DNA of 64,000 nt from Marivita sp. GX14005. Lineage in GTDB: Bacteria > Pseudomonadota > Alphaproteobacteria > Rhodobacterales > Rhodobacteraceae. Below the pieces are notes generated by a model. It was not told the origin of the DNA. It made no database searches and worked only from the letters and a program-made list of their open reading frames with translations. Positions 9,374 through 19,048 of the stretch are shown here, in pieces. The position numbers were made by a program, and so were the translations under genes. The stretch lies in contig NZ_JAMCCQ010000002.1 of assembly GCF_023370775.1 (NCBI RefSeq), positions 1-64,000 of the forward strand, given 5' to 3'. Position 1 is the first letter of the stretch. The number at the start of each line of letters is the position of its first letter.

Positions 9374-10345
9374 TTATTCCAACAGACCAAGCTCTTCGTA
9401 TGCCCGCTTGGCACCTTCATGCAGCGGAGCGGAGAGGCCGTCATTGACCATCTCTTCGGCCTTCAGATTGGCGAAAGCCGGGTGCAGGCCGCGGAAATCG
9501 TCGAGGTTGGACATGACCGCCTTGGCGACCGTGTAGGCCACCTCATCGGGTACATCCGCCCGCGTCACGAAGGTCGCGCCGACGCCGAAGGTCGTGGTAT
9601 CCTCGAAATTGCCGTTATACATGCCGCCCGGAATCGTGGCGACGCGGTAATAGGGGTTCTCCTCGACCAGCTTGTCGATCGGCTCACCGACAACATCGAC
9701 CAGGCGAACATCGCAGGTCGTCGTCGCTTCCTGAATGGCGGCGGCGGGGTGGCCGACGGTGTAGATCATCGCATCGATATTGTCGTCGCAGATCTGTTTG
9801 GCCATTTCGGAGCCCTTGTATTCCGTCGCCAGTGCGAAATCGTCCATGCCGATGCCGAACGCGTCCATCACGACTTCCATCGTCGCACGCTGACCGGAGC
9901 CGGGATTGCCGACATTCACCCGTTTGCCCTTGAGATCCTCGAAGGACTCGATGCCGCTATCGGCGCGCACCAGAAGCGTGAACGGTTCGGGATGGACCGA
10001 GAACATCGCGCGGATTTCCGGGAACGGGTTGTCGGCGAAGGTCGAGGTGCCGTTATAGGCGTGGTACTGCCAATCGGATTGCGCCACACCGAATTCAAGC
10101 TCGCCGGCCTTGATCGTGTTGATGTTGTAGACCGAACCGCCCGTGGATTCTACGGCGCAACGGATGCCATGATCCTTGCGCTCGCGATTGACAAGGCGGC
10201 AGATCGCGCCGCCGGTCGGATAATAGACGCCGGTGACACCGCCGGTGCCGATCGAGATGAACTGCTGATCCTGCGCGATGGCGGCGCCGCCAAAGGCGAT
10301 GGAGGCCGCTGCGACCAGACCCGCTGTGAACTTCTGATAGGTCAT
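9374..10345 (-). CDS. TAXI family TRAP transporter solute-binding protein
   Basis: The 323-residue precursor has a Sec signal peptide (MTYQKFTAGLVAAASIAFGG ... AIAQ) and then the family-defining FISIGTGGVTGVYYPTGGAICRLVN segment. TAXI proteins (TRAP-associated extracytoplasmic immunogenic) bind the solute in the periplasm and hand it to the fused permease downstream. ATG 10345 has GGGAGAG eight bases upstream; the frame continues 40 residues further upstream without family similarity. It is the first gene of the operon with the fused permease and UspA. Confidence 0.92.
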   Translation of the reverse strand: MTYQKFTAGLVAAASIAFGGAAIAQDQQFISIGTGGVTGVYYPTGGAICRLVNRERKDHGIRCAVESTGGSVYNINTIKAGELEFGVAQSDWQYHAYNGTSTFADNPFPEIRAMFSVHPEPFTLLVRADSGIESFEDLKGKRVNVGNPGSGQRATMEVVMDAFGIGMDDFALATEYKGSEMAKQICDDNIDAMIYTVGHPAAAIQEATTTCDVRLVDVVGEPIDKLVEENPYYRVATIPGGMYNGNFEDTTTFGVGATFVTRADVPDEVAYTVAKAVMSNLDDFRGLHPAFANLKAEEMVNDGLSAPLHEGAKRAYEELGLLE

Positions 10346-10569
10346 TTTTCTCTCCCAGGTGTTTTCCGGGCACAATCCCGGTTTGGATGAAACGCTGCCG
10401 ATGATTGCGCATCGCCCCGCCCATTTCCAGAGGGGCAGGAGATTTTTACGCGTTCCCAACCACATGAAACGTGATTCGCACCGAATGGGCCAGCCCGGCG
10501 GCCGAGGGGGTGCGGGAAATCTGCTCCGCGCCGGGGGGCAAACGGCCCTTGACGCAGCGCAAGAGGCTG

Positions 10570-10772
10570 GTGCAGATGGCGGTGCTTACGGTCCGGGCGC
10601 CCATGCGGCGTTCGGTGAAAAGGGAACTGCGGTGTTTCCGATGTCGGAAAATTCCGCGACTGCCCCCGCAACTGTGAGCGGCGAGCGATGCCGAAACTGC
10701 CACTGGCCCGAAAGGCTGGGAAGGCCGGCAAAGCGATGACCCGCAAGTCAGGAGACCTGCCGCAAGCCAACA
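10570..10772 (+). ncRNA. Cobalamin (adenosylcobalamin) riboswitch
   Basis: The conserved blocks of the B12 riboswitch are all present in order: CGGTGAAAAGGGAA (about 10613-10627), the GACTGCCCCCGCAACTGT block, GCCACTG, CTGGGAAGGC, GATGACCCGCAAG and the B12 box AGTCAGGAGACCTGCC (10746-10761). It lies 140 bases upstream of the btuB start and should repress btuB-btuF when cobalamin is plentiful. Confidence 0.95.
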
Positions 10773-10912
10773 CCCAGTCCGGACGCGGGGCGCGTCAGGG
10801 CGGCGGCACGTCCGCAGTGGTGTCCATCACCGTCTGCGGATGCGAGCCCCGTATCCCGGATATGTCGTCACTTCCCGGCGCAACGGCGCCGGCCCAGGCC
10901 AGGATACGCGTC

Positions 10913-12745
10913 ATGCCACGCCTTACCGCCAAACTTCTTCTTTGCAGCACGCTTGTCGCGCCGTCGCTTCTTTCGGCGCAGGATAGCGGCGGCCCCATCA
11001 CCGAACTCGACGAAATCGTCATCTTCGGCGGGCTGCTTCCCACCGATCTGAACACCACCGGCACCACGATCGACGTGATCGAACAAGATACGATCACCAG
11101 GCAGGGCATCGCAGCTACCGATGCGCTGGAGGCGGTGCCGGGCGTTGCTGTCAGCTCCAATGGCGGGCTCGGCGGCAGCGCGACGGTGCGCATTCGCGGC
11201 CTCGGCGGGCCTTATATCGGGGCGCGGGTCGACGGGATCGACGTCACCGATCCGTCGAGTGTGCAAACCTCGTTCAATTTCGGCACGCTGACCACCGGCG
11301 CCGTGGATCGCATTGCGGTGGTGAAAGGCGCGCAATCGGCGGTCTACGGCTCCGATGCGATTGCCGGCGTAATCGAGATCGAAACCTGGCGACCCGCTGT
11401 CGATGGCCTGTCCGGCCATGCGCAGCTTGAGCTTGGGAGCTACGACACACACTCCGGCGCGCTCAGCCTCGGTTATCTCGATGATCGCGCCGAACTCGCG
11501 CTAAGCCTTGGCCGCGTGGCAACCGAAGGGTTCTCGGCCCGTGTCACCGACGATGAAGATGACGGGTTCGAACAGAACAACGCCAGCCTCTTCGTCGCCT
11601 ATCGCGTAAGCGATGCGATCCGCGTCGGGCTGGCGGGACTCTGGTCGGACGGCACGGCGGAATTCGACCGTTCCGAAACGGACTCGTCCGGCGAGATCGA
11701 CGAGACCCGCAGGGGGCTGCGGCTTTTCAGCGAGATCCAGACCGGCGCATGGACGCATGAACTGAACCTGAGTTATTTCGAAACGGAACGGTTCGATGCT
11801 GACGGGTTCACCCGCGACTTCACCGGCGAACGCGATACGGTGTCCTATCTGGCGCGGGGCGATCTGTCTCCGAACCTTGCGCTTGCCTTCGGTGCGGACT
11901 GGACCGAAGAGCGATCCGATCTCGATGGCGATGATGCCGATGCGTCCAACTCGGCCGTCTTCGCCGAAGTCAAATCCACGCCGAACGACGCCGTCGAGTT
12001 GTCCCTGACGCTCCGCTACGACGACTACTCGGATTTCGACGGTCAACTCTCCGGCCGGGCGGCGCTGTCCTACCGGCTTAGCGATGCCACGACATTGCGG
12101 GCCTCGGCCGGAACGGGATACCGGGCGCCGTCGCTCTACGAACGCTTCGGCCCCTATGGCAATTCCGGCGGGCTGGAACCGGAGGAAAGCCGCAGCCTCG
12201 ATCTGGGCATCGATCACAGCTACGGCACGCGCGGGACGGTCAGCGCCACGCTGTTCTGGGCGGAGATCGACAACCTCATCGGTTTCGGCACAACGTCCGA
12301 TTGCCTGCCCTCGCAACCCTTCGGTTGCTACGTTCAGACCGACGGCACATCCACGACACGCGGGCTGGAGTTGAGCGGAAGCTACGAACTGACCGACCGT
12401 ATCCGCCTCTTCGGGGCATACACGCTTACCGATGCGGAGAACGACGGTGACCGTCTCGTCCGCGTGCCACGCCATGACCTGTCGCTGGCGCTTGAGGCGG
12501 ACGTGACCGATCAATTGCAGCTTGCCGTCAACATGACCCGCGTTGCCGATATGCTCGACGGGTTCGGAACGCCGACGCGCCTCGACGATTACACTCTGTG
12601 GGATCTGTCCGCGCGCTACGATTTGACCGAGAAAGCCTCGCTCTACGGCGCGATCGATAACGTCACCGATGTCGATTACCAGACGGTGCGCGGGTACAAT
12701 TCCCCCGAGCGGACCATCCGTTTCGGCATCGAAACCGCGTTCTGA
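10913..12745 (+). CDS. btuB: TonB-dependent vitamin B12 receptor, BtuB-like
   Basis: This 610-residue outer-membrane receptor has a signal peptide (residues 1-22, LLSAQ), a TonB-box-like segment (LDEIVIFG), a plug domain (IDVIEQDTITRQGI through VVKGAQSAVYGSDAIAGVIEI) and a 22-strand-type barrel ending in FGIETAF with the terminal Phe. The cobalamin riboswitch upstream identifies the cargo as B12 or a related corrinoid. ATG 10913 is preceded by AGGA at good spacing; the same frame is open further upstream through the riboswitch but that part is RNA, not protein. The btuF-like gene starts two bases after its stop. Confidence 0.93.
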   Translation: MPRLTAKLLLCSTLVAPSLLSAQDSGGPITELDEIVIFGGLLPTDLNTTGTTIDVIEQDTITRQGIAATDALEAVPGVAVSSNGGLGGSATVRIRGLGGPYIGARVDGIDVTDPSSVQTSFNFGTLTTGAVDRIAVVKGAQSAVYGSDAIAGVIEIETWRPAVDGLSGHAQLELGSYDTHSGALSLGYLDDRAELALSLGRVATEGFSARVTDDEDDGFEQNNASLFVAYRVSDAIRVGLAGLWSDGTAEFDRSETDSSGEIDETRRGLRLFSEIQTGAWTHELNLSYFETERFDADGFTRDFTGERDTVSYLARGDLSPNLALAFGADWTEERSDLDGDDADASNSAVFAEVKSTPNDAVELSLTLRYDDYSDFDGQLSGRAALSYRLSDATTLRASAGTGYRAPSLYERFGPYGNSGGLEPEESRSLDLGIDHSYGTRGTVSATLFWAEIDNLIGFGTTSDCLPSQPFGCYVQTDGTSTTRGLELSGSYELTDRIRLFGAYTLTDAENDGDRLVRVPRHDLSLALEADVTDQLQLAVNMTRVADMLDGFGTPTRLDDYTLWDLSARYDLTEKASLYGAIDNVTDVDYQTVRGYNSPERTIRFGIETAF

Positions 12746-12747
12746 GA

Positions 12748-13563
12748 ATGCGGCATCTTGCGGCGCTCGCGATCCTCGCGCTGGCCCCCTGCTGGGCCAG
12801 CGCAAAGGATCTGCCGCGCGTCGCCTCCGTCAATGTCTGCACCGATCAACTGGTGCTGATGCTCGCCGATCCGGAACAGATCGTTTCCCTCAGTGCGCTG
12901 TCGGACGCGCCGCGCATGTCGGTGATGGCCGGCGAGGCCGTGAAATATCCCAAGAACATCCCCCGCGCCGAAGCGATTGCCGTTGAAGAGCCCGATATCG
13001 TCGTTGCCGGCGAATTCAACGATCCCGCGTTCATCGCCATGCTGGAAAACACGGGAACTCCGGTAGAGACATTTCCGCTGACCGTGGCGCTTGAGGATGT
13101 TCCGGATGAAATCCGCATGATGGGACGGGTGCTGCAGCAGACCGAGCGTGCGGAAGACGTGGCGCGGGCGTTCGAGGTGCGGCTCAGCCGGATTGCGGAA
13201 CCCGATGAGGAGGCACCGCTGGCTGCGTTCTTCTTTCCGAATGGCTACGCGCTGGGCGCCGGCACGCTCAGCCACGACATTCTGACGGCGGGCGGGGCGC
13301 GCAATCTGTCGGCCGAACTTGGGCTGACCGGCAACAGCCGCCTGACGCTGGAGCAGATCGTGTTGCACAAGCCCGATTTCCTCGTTCAAGCCGCGCCCTA
13401 TGCCGGTGCGTCCCGATCCGAGGCCATGGCCGCACATCCGGTGCTTGACGGCATCCCGGTTCTGAACAGTTCGGTCAACTGGGTCTGTGCCGCGCCGCAG
13501 CTTTTCGATGCTGTCGCGGAGGTCGAAGGCATGGTCGCTCGCGTCAAGGAGGAGCGCGACTGA
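12748..13563 (+). CDS. Periplasmic cobalamin-binding protein, BtuF-like
   Basis: The 271-residue protein has a signal peptide (AALAILALAPCWASA) and the two-lobed helical-backbone fold of the BtuF/FecB family: RVASVNVCTDQLVLMLAD at the start, GEFNDPAFIAML in the middle and VLNSSVNWVCAAPQLFDAV at the end. It shares the riboswitch-controlled transcript with btuB, which supports corrinoid binding over heme or siderophore. The permease and ATPase (btuC, btuD) are not downstream; an alcohol dehydrogenase follows, so they must be encoded elsewhere or a shared transporter is used. Confidence 0.85.
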   Translation: MRHLAALAILALAPCWASAKDLPRVASVNVCTDQLVLMLADPEQIVSLSALSDAPRMSVMAGEAVKYPKNIPRAEAIAVEEPDIVVAGEFNDPAFIAMLENTGTPVETFPLTVALEDVPDEIRMMGRVLQQTERAEDVARAFEVRLSRIAEPDEEAPLAAFFFPNGYALGAGTLSHDILTAGGARNLSAELGLTGNSRLTLEQIVLHKPDFLVQAAPYAGASRSEAMAAHPVLDGIPVLNSSVNWVCAAPQLFDAVAEVEGMVARVKEERD

Positions 13564-13659
13564 GAGACCGCGCCTGCGTTGCTTGACCGCGCCAGGCCCG
13601 GCTCATACAAATCGCGGATAACGACGATCCTGTCCTGTCCACAACGAACGAGGTCTGCC

Positions 13660-14772
13660 ATGAGAACCCGTGCCGCCGTCGCGCTCGAAGCCGGAAAGCC
13701 GCTTGAAATCATGGAAGTGAACCTTGAAGGGCCGCGCAAGGGCGAGGTTCTGGTCGAGATCAAGGCGACAGGCCTGTGCCATACCGACGAATTCACCCGC
13801 TCGGGCGACGATCCCGAAGGCATCTTTCCCGCCATTCTGGGTCATGAGGGCGCGGGCGTCGTCGTCGAGGTAGGCGAAGGGGTCACATCGCTGGAAGTCG
13901 GCGATCACGTCATTCCGCTCTACACGCCCGAATGTCGCGAATGCGAATACTGCCTCAACCCGAAAACCAATCTTTGCCAGAAGGTCCGCGAAACGCAGGG
14001 GCAGGGGCTCTTGCCGGACGGATCGACGCGGTTCTCGATGCTCGATGGCACGCCGATCCATCACTATATGGGCTGCTCGACTTTCGCCAACCACACCGTC
14101 GTTCCGGAAATCGCGCTCGCCAAGGTGCGCAAGGACGCGCCGTTCGACAAGATTTGCTATATCGGCTGCGGCGTGACCACCGGTATCGGCGCGGTGATCA
14201 ACACCGCCAAGGTGGAAATCGGAAGCCGCTGCATCGTGTTCGGGCTCGGTGGTATCGGCCTCAATGTCATTCAAGGGCTGAAGCTTGCGGGTGCCGACCA
14301 GATCGTCGGTGTCGATCTGAATGATGACAAGGCGGAGATGGGGCGGCATTTCGGCATGACCGATTTCGTCAACCCCTCCAAGGTCGATGGCGACATGGTT
14401 GCGCATCTGGTCGAGTTGACCAAGGGCGGCGCGGACTACACGTTCGACGCCACCGGCAATGTCGACGTAATGCGCACTGCTTTGGAAGCCGCCCACAAGG
14501 GCTGGGGCGAGAGCATCATCATCGGCGTTGCGCCCGCCGGGGCGGAAATCAGCACCCGGCCGTTCCAACTTGTCACCGGCCGCGTCTGGCGCGGCACCGC
14601 CTTCGGCGGGGCCAAGGGGCGCACGGATGTGCCCAAGATCGTCGACTGGTATATGGACGGCAAGATCGAGATCGACCCGATGATCACCCACAAGCTGACG
14701 CTGGACGAGATCAACCACGGGTTCGAGCTGATGCACGAGGGCAAATCGATCCGCGCGGTCGTCGAGTTCTAA
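13660..14772 (+). CDS. frmA: S-(hydroxymethyl)glutathione dehydrogenase (class III ADH)
   Basis: The 370-residue length fits class III alcohol dehydrogenase exactly. Catalytic zinc ligands are visible in CHTDEF and GHEGAG, the structural zinc cysteines in [15 protein letters not shown], and the NAD-binding GLGGIGLN turn in the middle. It oxidises S-hydroxymethylglutathione, the adduct of formaldehyde and glutathione, to S-formylglutathione using NAD+, detoxifying formaldehyde from C1 and methylated-amine metabolism. No S-formylglutathione hydrolase gene follows; the next gene is convergent and the two stop codons overlap. ATG 13660 has GAGG upstream. Confidence 0.95.
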   Translation: MRTRAAVALEAGKPLEIMEVNLEGPRKGEVLVEIKATGLCHTDEFTRSGDDPEGIFPAILGHEGAGVVVEVGEGVTSLEVGDHVIPLYTPECRECEYCLNPKTNLCQKVRETQGQGLLPDGSTRFSMLDGTPIHHYMGCSTFANHTVVPEIALAKVRKDAPFDKICYIGCGVTTGIGAVINTAKVEIGSRCIVFGLGGIGLNVIQGLKLAGADQIVGVDLNDDKAEMGRHFGMTDFVNPSKVDGDMVAHLVELTKGGADYTFDATGNVDVMRTALEAAHKGWGESIIIGVAPAGAEISTRPFQLVTGRVWRGTAFGGAKGRTDVPKIVDWYMDGKIEIDPMITHKLTLDEINHGFELMHEGKSIRAVVEF

Positions 14773-16181
14773 CCCAGAAATCGCCGGATCAGACCGACAA
14801 GCCGTTTCTTACGCCCGTCATACGGCGGAAAGAGAATCGGAAGCGGTGAGAACCGATTGCGCAGGATCGCGCGTTCATGGCTGAACGCGCGGAATCCGTA
14901 CTCCCCATGCGCCGCGCCGATGCCCGAGGTGTTCACTCCACCGAAGGGCAGACGCGGATGGGTGAATTGCATCACCGTCAGGTTGATCCCGACCCCGCCA
15001 GAGCTTGTGCTTTGCACGATCCTTTCGATCCGGCGCTTGTCCGTGTCGAAGATGTAAAGTGCCAGAGGCTTCGGATTGGCGTTGATGCGGTCGATCACAT
15101 CGGACAAATGCTCATATTCCAAGATCGGCAGGACCGGACCGAAGATTTCCTCGTTATCGACGCGCATTTCCGGCGTGACCGCCTCGATCAGCGTTGGGCC
15201 GATGCGGTTGCCGTCGCGCCCGCCATCGCGAAGGATCCGCGCGCCTTTGTCGGTCGCATCCTCGATCAACCCTGCCACGCGGTCCGCATGTCTGGCGTTC
15301 ACCATTCGCGTCAGATTGGCGCTCGCCGGTCCTTCGCCATAGGCTTCGGCAATCCGCGCCCGCAGCTTGGCGATGAACTCTGCCTTGATCGCGCGATGAA
15401 CGAAAAGATGATCCGGCGCGATGCAGATTTGCCCAGCGTTGGAGAATTTGCCGAACGTCACCCATTCCGCCGCGCGGTCGAGATCGGCATGCGGGCCGAT
15501 GATCGTCGGGGATTTCCCGCCAAGCTCCAGCGTGACGGACGCCAGAACCTTGCCCGCCGCCTGCATGACGATCCGCCCGACTTCGGGACTGCCGGTGAAG
15601 AAGATATGATCGAACGGCAATTCCAGAAGCGCGGTAGAGGCATCGACGCCGCCTTCGACAACGGTGACGAGTTCGGGCGGGAATGTTTGCGAAATCAGAA
15701 GCGCGATGAGCGACGAGGTTGCTGGCGTCATCTCGGAGGGTTTGACGATCGCGCTGTTTCCGGCGGCAAGGCAGGACACGAGAGGACCGAGCGCAAGGAT
15801 CAGCGGGTAGTTCCAGGGCGCAATGATGAGGCACACGCCGCGCGGCTCCCGCCGCACTTGGGCGCTCGTTCCGAAAGTCGCGAGGGACGGCGACCGCCAT
15901 GACGGCCGCATCCAGCGTTTTAGGTGCTTCAGCGTATGCCGGATCTCCTGCTGGAGCGGCAGGATCTCGGTCAGGATCGTTTCGGTCTCTGGCTTGCCGA
16001 AATCCTCTGTGAGCGCCGCTATGATCGCCGCCTCGTTCTGCCGGATCGCGTCGGACAGATCGCGCAGCGCGCGGCGGCGTTCGCGATAACCGAACGTGAC
16101 ACGGCGCTTTGCGGCCTGATCTCGCTGCCGCTCGAAACGGTTGCGAATCTCGTGAGGGGAAGGCTCGTCGGGTTCTTTCAT
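14769..16181 (-). CDS. Aldehyde dehydrogenase family protein (coniferyl-aldehyde type)
   Basis: The 470-residue enzyme shows the full ALDH set: the NAD-binding segment [22 protein letters not shown], the general base motif [11 protein letters not shown], and catalytic cysteine in [16 protein letters not shown]. The short length, absence of a targeting sequence and [23 protein letters not shown] near the end match the class 3/coniferyl aldehyde dehydrogenase branch. It oxidises aliphatic or aromatic aldehydes to acids. ATG 16181 (MKEPDEPSP) is chosen over an upstream start that adds a low-quality N-terminus. Its stop overlaps the stop of frmA on the other strand. Confidence 0.88.
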   Translation of the reverse strand: MKEPDEPSPHEIRNRFERQRDQAAKRRVTFGYRERRRALRDLSDAIRQNEAAIIAALTEDFGKPETETILTEILPLQQEIRHTLKHLKRWMRPSWRSPSLATFGTSAQVRREPRGVCLIIAPWNYPLILALGPLVSCLAAGNSAIVKPSEMTPATSSLIALLISQTFPPELVTVVEGGVDASTALLELPFDHIFFTGSPEVGRIVMQAAGKVLASVTLELGGKSPTIIGPHADLDRAAEWVTFGKFSNAGQICIAPDHLFVHRAIKAEFIAKLRARIAEAYGEGPASANLTRMVNARHADRVAGLIEDATDKGARILRDGGRDGNRIGPTLIEAVTPEMRVDNEEIFGPVLPILEYEHLSDVIDRINANPKPLALYIFDTDKRRIERIVQSTSSGGVGINLTVMQFTHPRLPFGGVNTSGIGAAHGEYGFRAFSHERAILRNRFSPLPILFPPYDGRKKRLVGLIRRFLG

Positions 16182-16426
16182 GAAGATGAAACCTATGGGC
16201 CTTTCGCTCGCGCGCAACAGGGTTAGTCGGGATGCTACCAATCGGCGCAGGCGCGATCGATCTTGGCAAAGCACCCAAAGCGCGCTGCGCGTCGCGCGAT
16301 GCGGGTTTGCTTCGGGTCACTTTCACCATCGGCTTGCAAAGCCGCACGAGTTTGACACAATGGAGCCGGTTTCGATTTTGACGCCCTTAAGGCGCAAGCA
16401 GAACCATCCATCAGAGGAGAATGAAT

Positions 16427-18043
16427 ATGAAACGTCGGACAATCCTATCCATGACGACAGCGGCCGTTCTGGCTCTTGGCCTGTCGCCAGCCCACGCCGC
16501 CACTGTTGCTGAGGGTGACACGCTCGCCGAGAACCAGACCTTTTCCTATCGTCTGCTCGACCAGTTCCCGACGCTCGATCCGCAGCTGAACGAGGAAACC
16601 GCCGGCAGCCATGTTCTGCGCCAGATCATGGAAGGTCTGATGACGCAGGACGCGCAAGGCAATCTGCGCCCCGGCGTCGCCACGGATTACGAGGCCAGCG
16701 AGAACAACACCGTCTACACGTTCAACCTGCGCGAAGATGCGCGTTGGTCGAACGGCGATCCCGTTACCGCGCAGGATTTCGTCAACGCTTGGCGTCGTGC
16801 CGCCGATCCGGCAACAGCCTCGCCCTACGCGTGGTATGTCGAGCTGACGCAGATGAAGAACGCGGCCGAGATCGTCGCCGGCGAGATGGACCCGAGTGAG
16901 CTTGGCGTCGAGGCGGTGGACGACCGCACGCTCAAGGTCACGTTGACCAAGCCTGTCCCCTATTTCCCGGCCATGACTTCCTATGCGACGCTGATGCCCA
17001 TCCACATGCCGACGGTCGAAGAGCACGGCAGCGATTGGACCTCCCCCGAGAACTATGTGGGCAACGGCGCCTACATGCTGGATGAACTGGCGCTCAACGA
17101 ATATTTCAAACTGGTCAAGAACCCCGAATATTGGGACGCCGAGAACGTCATCATCGACGAGGTGACCGGCCTTATCATCAATGACGTGAATCAGGCGCTG
17201 ACGCGTTATGAATCCGGCGAATACGACATGCTGGAGCCGCTCCCCGCAGGCACCTATCCGCGCCTGAAGGAAGAGCGCCCCGAGGAAGCGAAGTCCGTGC
17301 CCCGCCTGTGTTCCTATTATTACGCGATGAACCAGCGCCCCGAAGGGCCTCCCGAACTCAAGGATCCCCGCGTGCGCCGCGCGCTCAGCCTTGCGGTGGA
17401 CCGCGATATCATCGTCGATCAGATTCTTCAGGGTGGCCAGCAACCGGGCTATTACTTCACCCATAACGCGACCGCCGGGTTCGAGCCGCCCGAGATCGAT
17501 TATGCGAACTGGACGCAAGCCGAGCGGGACGAGAAAGCCAAGGAACTGATGGACGAAGCCGGTGTGGACGGGCTCGATCTCAAGCTGATCTACAACACCG
17601 ACGAGAACCACAAGAAGATCGCCACCGTCGTCAGCCAGATGTGGAAGCAGAAGCTCGGCATCGACGTGACGCTGTCGAACATGGAGTGGTCAACCTATCT
17701 CGACGTGCGCCGCGAAGGTAATTTCGACATTGCCCGCGTTGCATGGTGCGGCGACTACAACGAGGCCTCCACCTTCCTCGATATCCTGACCACCGGCCAG
17801 GAACAGAACGACGGCAAATGGTCGAACGAGGAATACGACAAGGTGATCGCGGAGTCCAAAACCTCCGGTGACCCTGCGGCAAATTACAAAAAAGCCGAAG
17901 AAATCCTTTCGGAGGATATGGGAATCATCCCGATTTACCATTATGCGAACACATTCCTGCTGAACCCGGCAATCAAGGGGTTCCCGATGGAGAACGTCGA
18001 GAACAACTGGTATGTCAAGGATTTCTATCGCGTCGCCAACTGA
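16427..18043 (+). CDS. oppA: Oligopeptide ABC transporter substrate-binding protein, OppA-like
   Basis: The 538-residue precursor has a Sec signal (TAAVLALGLSPAHA) and the SBP_bac_5 fold: YRLLDQFPTLDPQLNEETAG at the start, WSNGDPVTAQDFVNAWRRAADP, and the C-terminal YHYANTFLLNP segment. It binds peptides in the periplasm for the permease-ATPase complex encoded by the next four genes. GAGGAGA seven bases before ATG 16427 decides the start; an ATG two codons upstream is too close to the ribosome site. A hairpin separates it from oppB. Confidence 0.92.
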   Translation: MKRRTILSMTTAAVLALGLSPAHAATVAEGDTLAENQTFSYRLLDQFPTLDPQLNEETAGSHVLRQIMEGLMTQDAQGNLRPGVATDYEASENNTVYTFNLREDARWSNGDPVTAQDFVNAWRRAADPATASPYAWYVELTQMKNAAEIVAGEMDPSELGVEAVDDRTLKVTLTKPVPYFPAMTSYATLMPIHMPTVEEHGSDWTSPENYVGNGAYMLDELALNEYFKLVKNPEYWDAENVIIDEVTGLIINDVNQALTRYESGEYDMLEPLPAGTYPRLKEERPEEAKSVPRLCSYYYAMNQRPEGPPELKDPRVRRALSLAVDRDIIVDQILQGGQQPGYYFTHNATAGFEPPEIDYANWTQAERDEKAKELMDEAGVDGLDLKLIYNTDENHKKIATVVSQMWKQKLGIDVTLSNMEWSTYLDVRREGNFDIARVAWCGDYNEASTFLDILTTGQEQNDGKWSNEEYDKVIAESKTSGDPAANYKKAEEILSEDMGIIPIYHYANTFLLNPAIKGFPMENVENNWYVKDFYRVAN

Positions 18044-18066
18044 CGCGCTTTGAAATGACAGGCAGG

Positions 18067-18092
18067 GGGGCGGGTTTCCGCCCCTTTGCGTT
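18067..18092 (+). terminator. Hairpin with T-run between oppA and oppB (attenuator)
   Basis: GGGGCGG and CCGCCCC pair around a four-base loop, followed by TTTGCGTTTT. As the rest of the operon is downstream, it probably lowers read-through so that oppA is expressed above the membrane subunits. Confidence 0.65.
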
Positions 18093-18113
18093 TTCACAGC
18101 TCGAGAGGCGCTC

Positions 18114-19037
18114 TTGACCGCATTCATCCTCAAACGGCTCGCCATTGCCGTGCCGACCATTCTGCTTTTGATCGTATTCTCCTTCCTTTTGATGGAAGCC
18201 GCGCCGGGCAGCCCCTTTGCCACTGAACGCGGCGTGCCGCCTGCGGTTCTGGCTAATCTCGAAGCGAAATACGGGCTCGACAAGCCGCTGATTCAGCGTA
18301 TGGGCATCTACATCTACGACGTTGTGGTGAATTTCGATTTCGGTCCGAGCTTCAAGTTCAAGGACCGCACGGTCAACGATCTGATCGCGCAGGGCTTTCC
18401 CGTCACGCTGACCTATGGCTTCTGGTCCTTCGTCGTGGCCGTCGCGGTTGGCGGCACCCTTGGGGTTCTGGCGGCGGTGTTCCACAATTCCTGGCTCGAT
18501 TACCTTGCCGTCGGCATCAGCATCGGCGCGCAGGTTCTGCCCAATTTCGTGATGGCGCCGATCCTCGTTCTGATCTTCACGCTCTGGCTCGGATGGTTGC
18601 CGGGCGGCGGCTGGCGTGGCGGGCAGATCGAATATCTGATCCTGCCGGTGATCGCGCTGTCGACCTCCTATATGGCCAGCATCGCGCGGATCACGCGCTC
18701 TTCCATGCTCGAAGTGCTGAATGCCGGGTTCATCCGCACCGCGCGGGCCAAGGGGCTGCCGATGCGCCGTGTGATTCTGCGCCACGCGCTCAAGCCCGCG
18801 ATGCTGCCGGTGATCTCCTATCTGGGGCCGGCCTTCGTTGGAATGATCACCGGCTCTGTCCTGATCGACGTGTTCTTCTCCACCGGCGGGATCGGGCAGT
18901 TCTTCGTCAATTCGGCCCTGTCGCGCGATTATTCGGTGATCATGGGGATCACCATCCTGATCGGCACGCTGACCGTTCTCTTCAACCTTCTGGTCGATGT
19001 GATCTACGCCTGGATCGACCCGAAGATCCGGTATTGA
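18114..19037 (+). CDS. oppB: Oligopeptide ABC transporter permease, OppB-like
   Basis: This 307-residue inner-membrane protein has six hydrophobic helices and the cytoplasmic EAA-type loop NAGFIRTARAKGLPMRRVILRHALKPA that contacts the ATPase. The N-terminal MTAFILKRLAIAVPTILLLIVF pattern is typical of OppB/DppB. It forms the channel with OppC. The start is TTG 18114 with GAGAGG just upstream; no ATG fits. It follows oppA and precedes oppC by 11 bases. Confidence 0.93.
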   Translation: MTAFILKRLAIAVPTILLLIVFSFLLMEAAPGSPFATERGVPPAVLANLEAKYGLDKPLIQRMGIYIYDVVVNFDFGPSFKFKDRTVNDLIAQGFPVTLTYGFWSFVVAVAVGGTLGVLAAVFHNSWLDYLAVGISIGAQVLPNFVMAPILVLIFTLWLGWLPGGGWRGGQIEYLILPVIALSTSYMASIARITRSSMLEVLNAGFIRTARAKGLPMRRVILRHALKPAMLPVISYLGPAFVGMITGSVLIDVFFSTGGIGQFFVNSALSRDYSVIMGITILIGTLTVLFNLLVDVIYAWIDPKIRY

Positions 19038-19048
19038 GGAGCCCCGCC

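Noticed and set aside
10688-10912. N-terminal extension of BtuB by 75 residues
   Set aside because: The extension overlaps the end of the cobalamin riboswitch and lacks a ribosome site; the signal peptide begins at 10913.
11501-12805. Long minus-strand open frame opposite btuB
   Set aside because: The plus-strand TonB receptor is unambiguous; the reverse frame is arginine-rich shadow coding.
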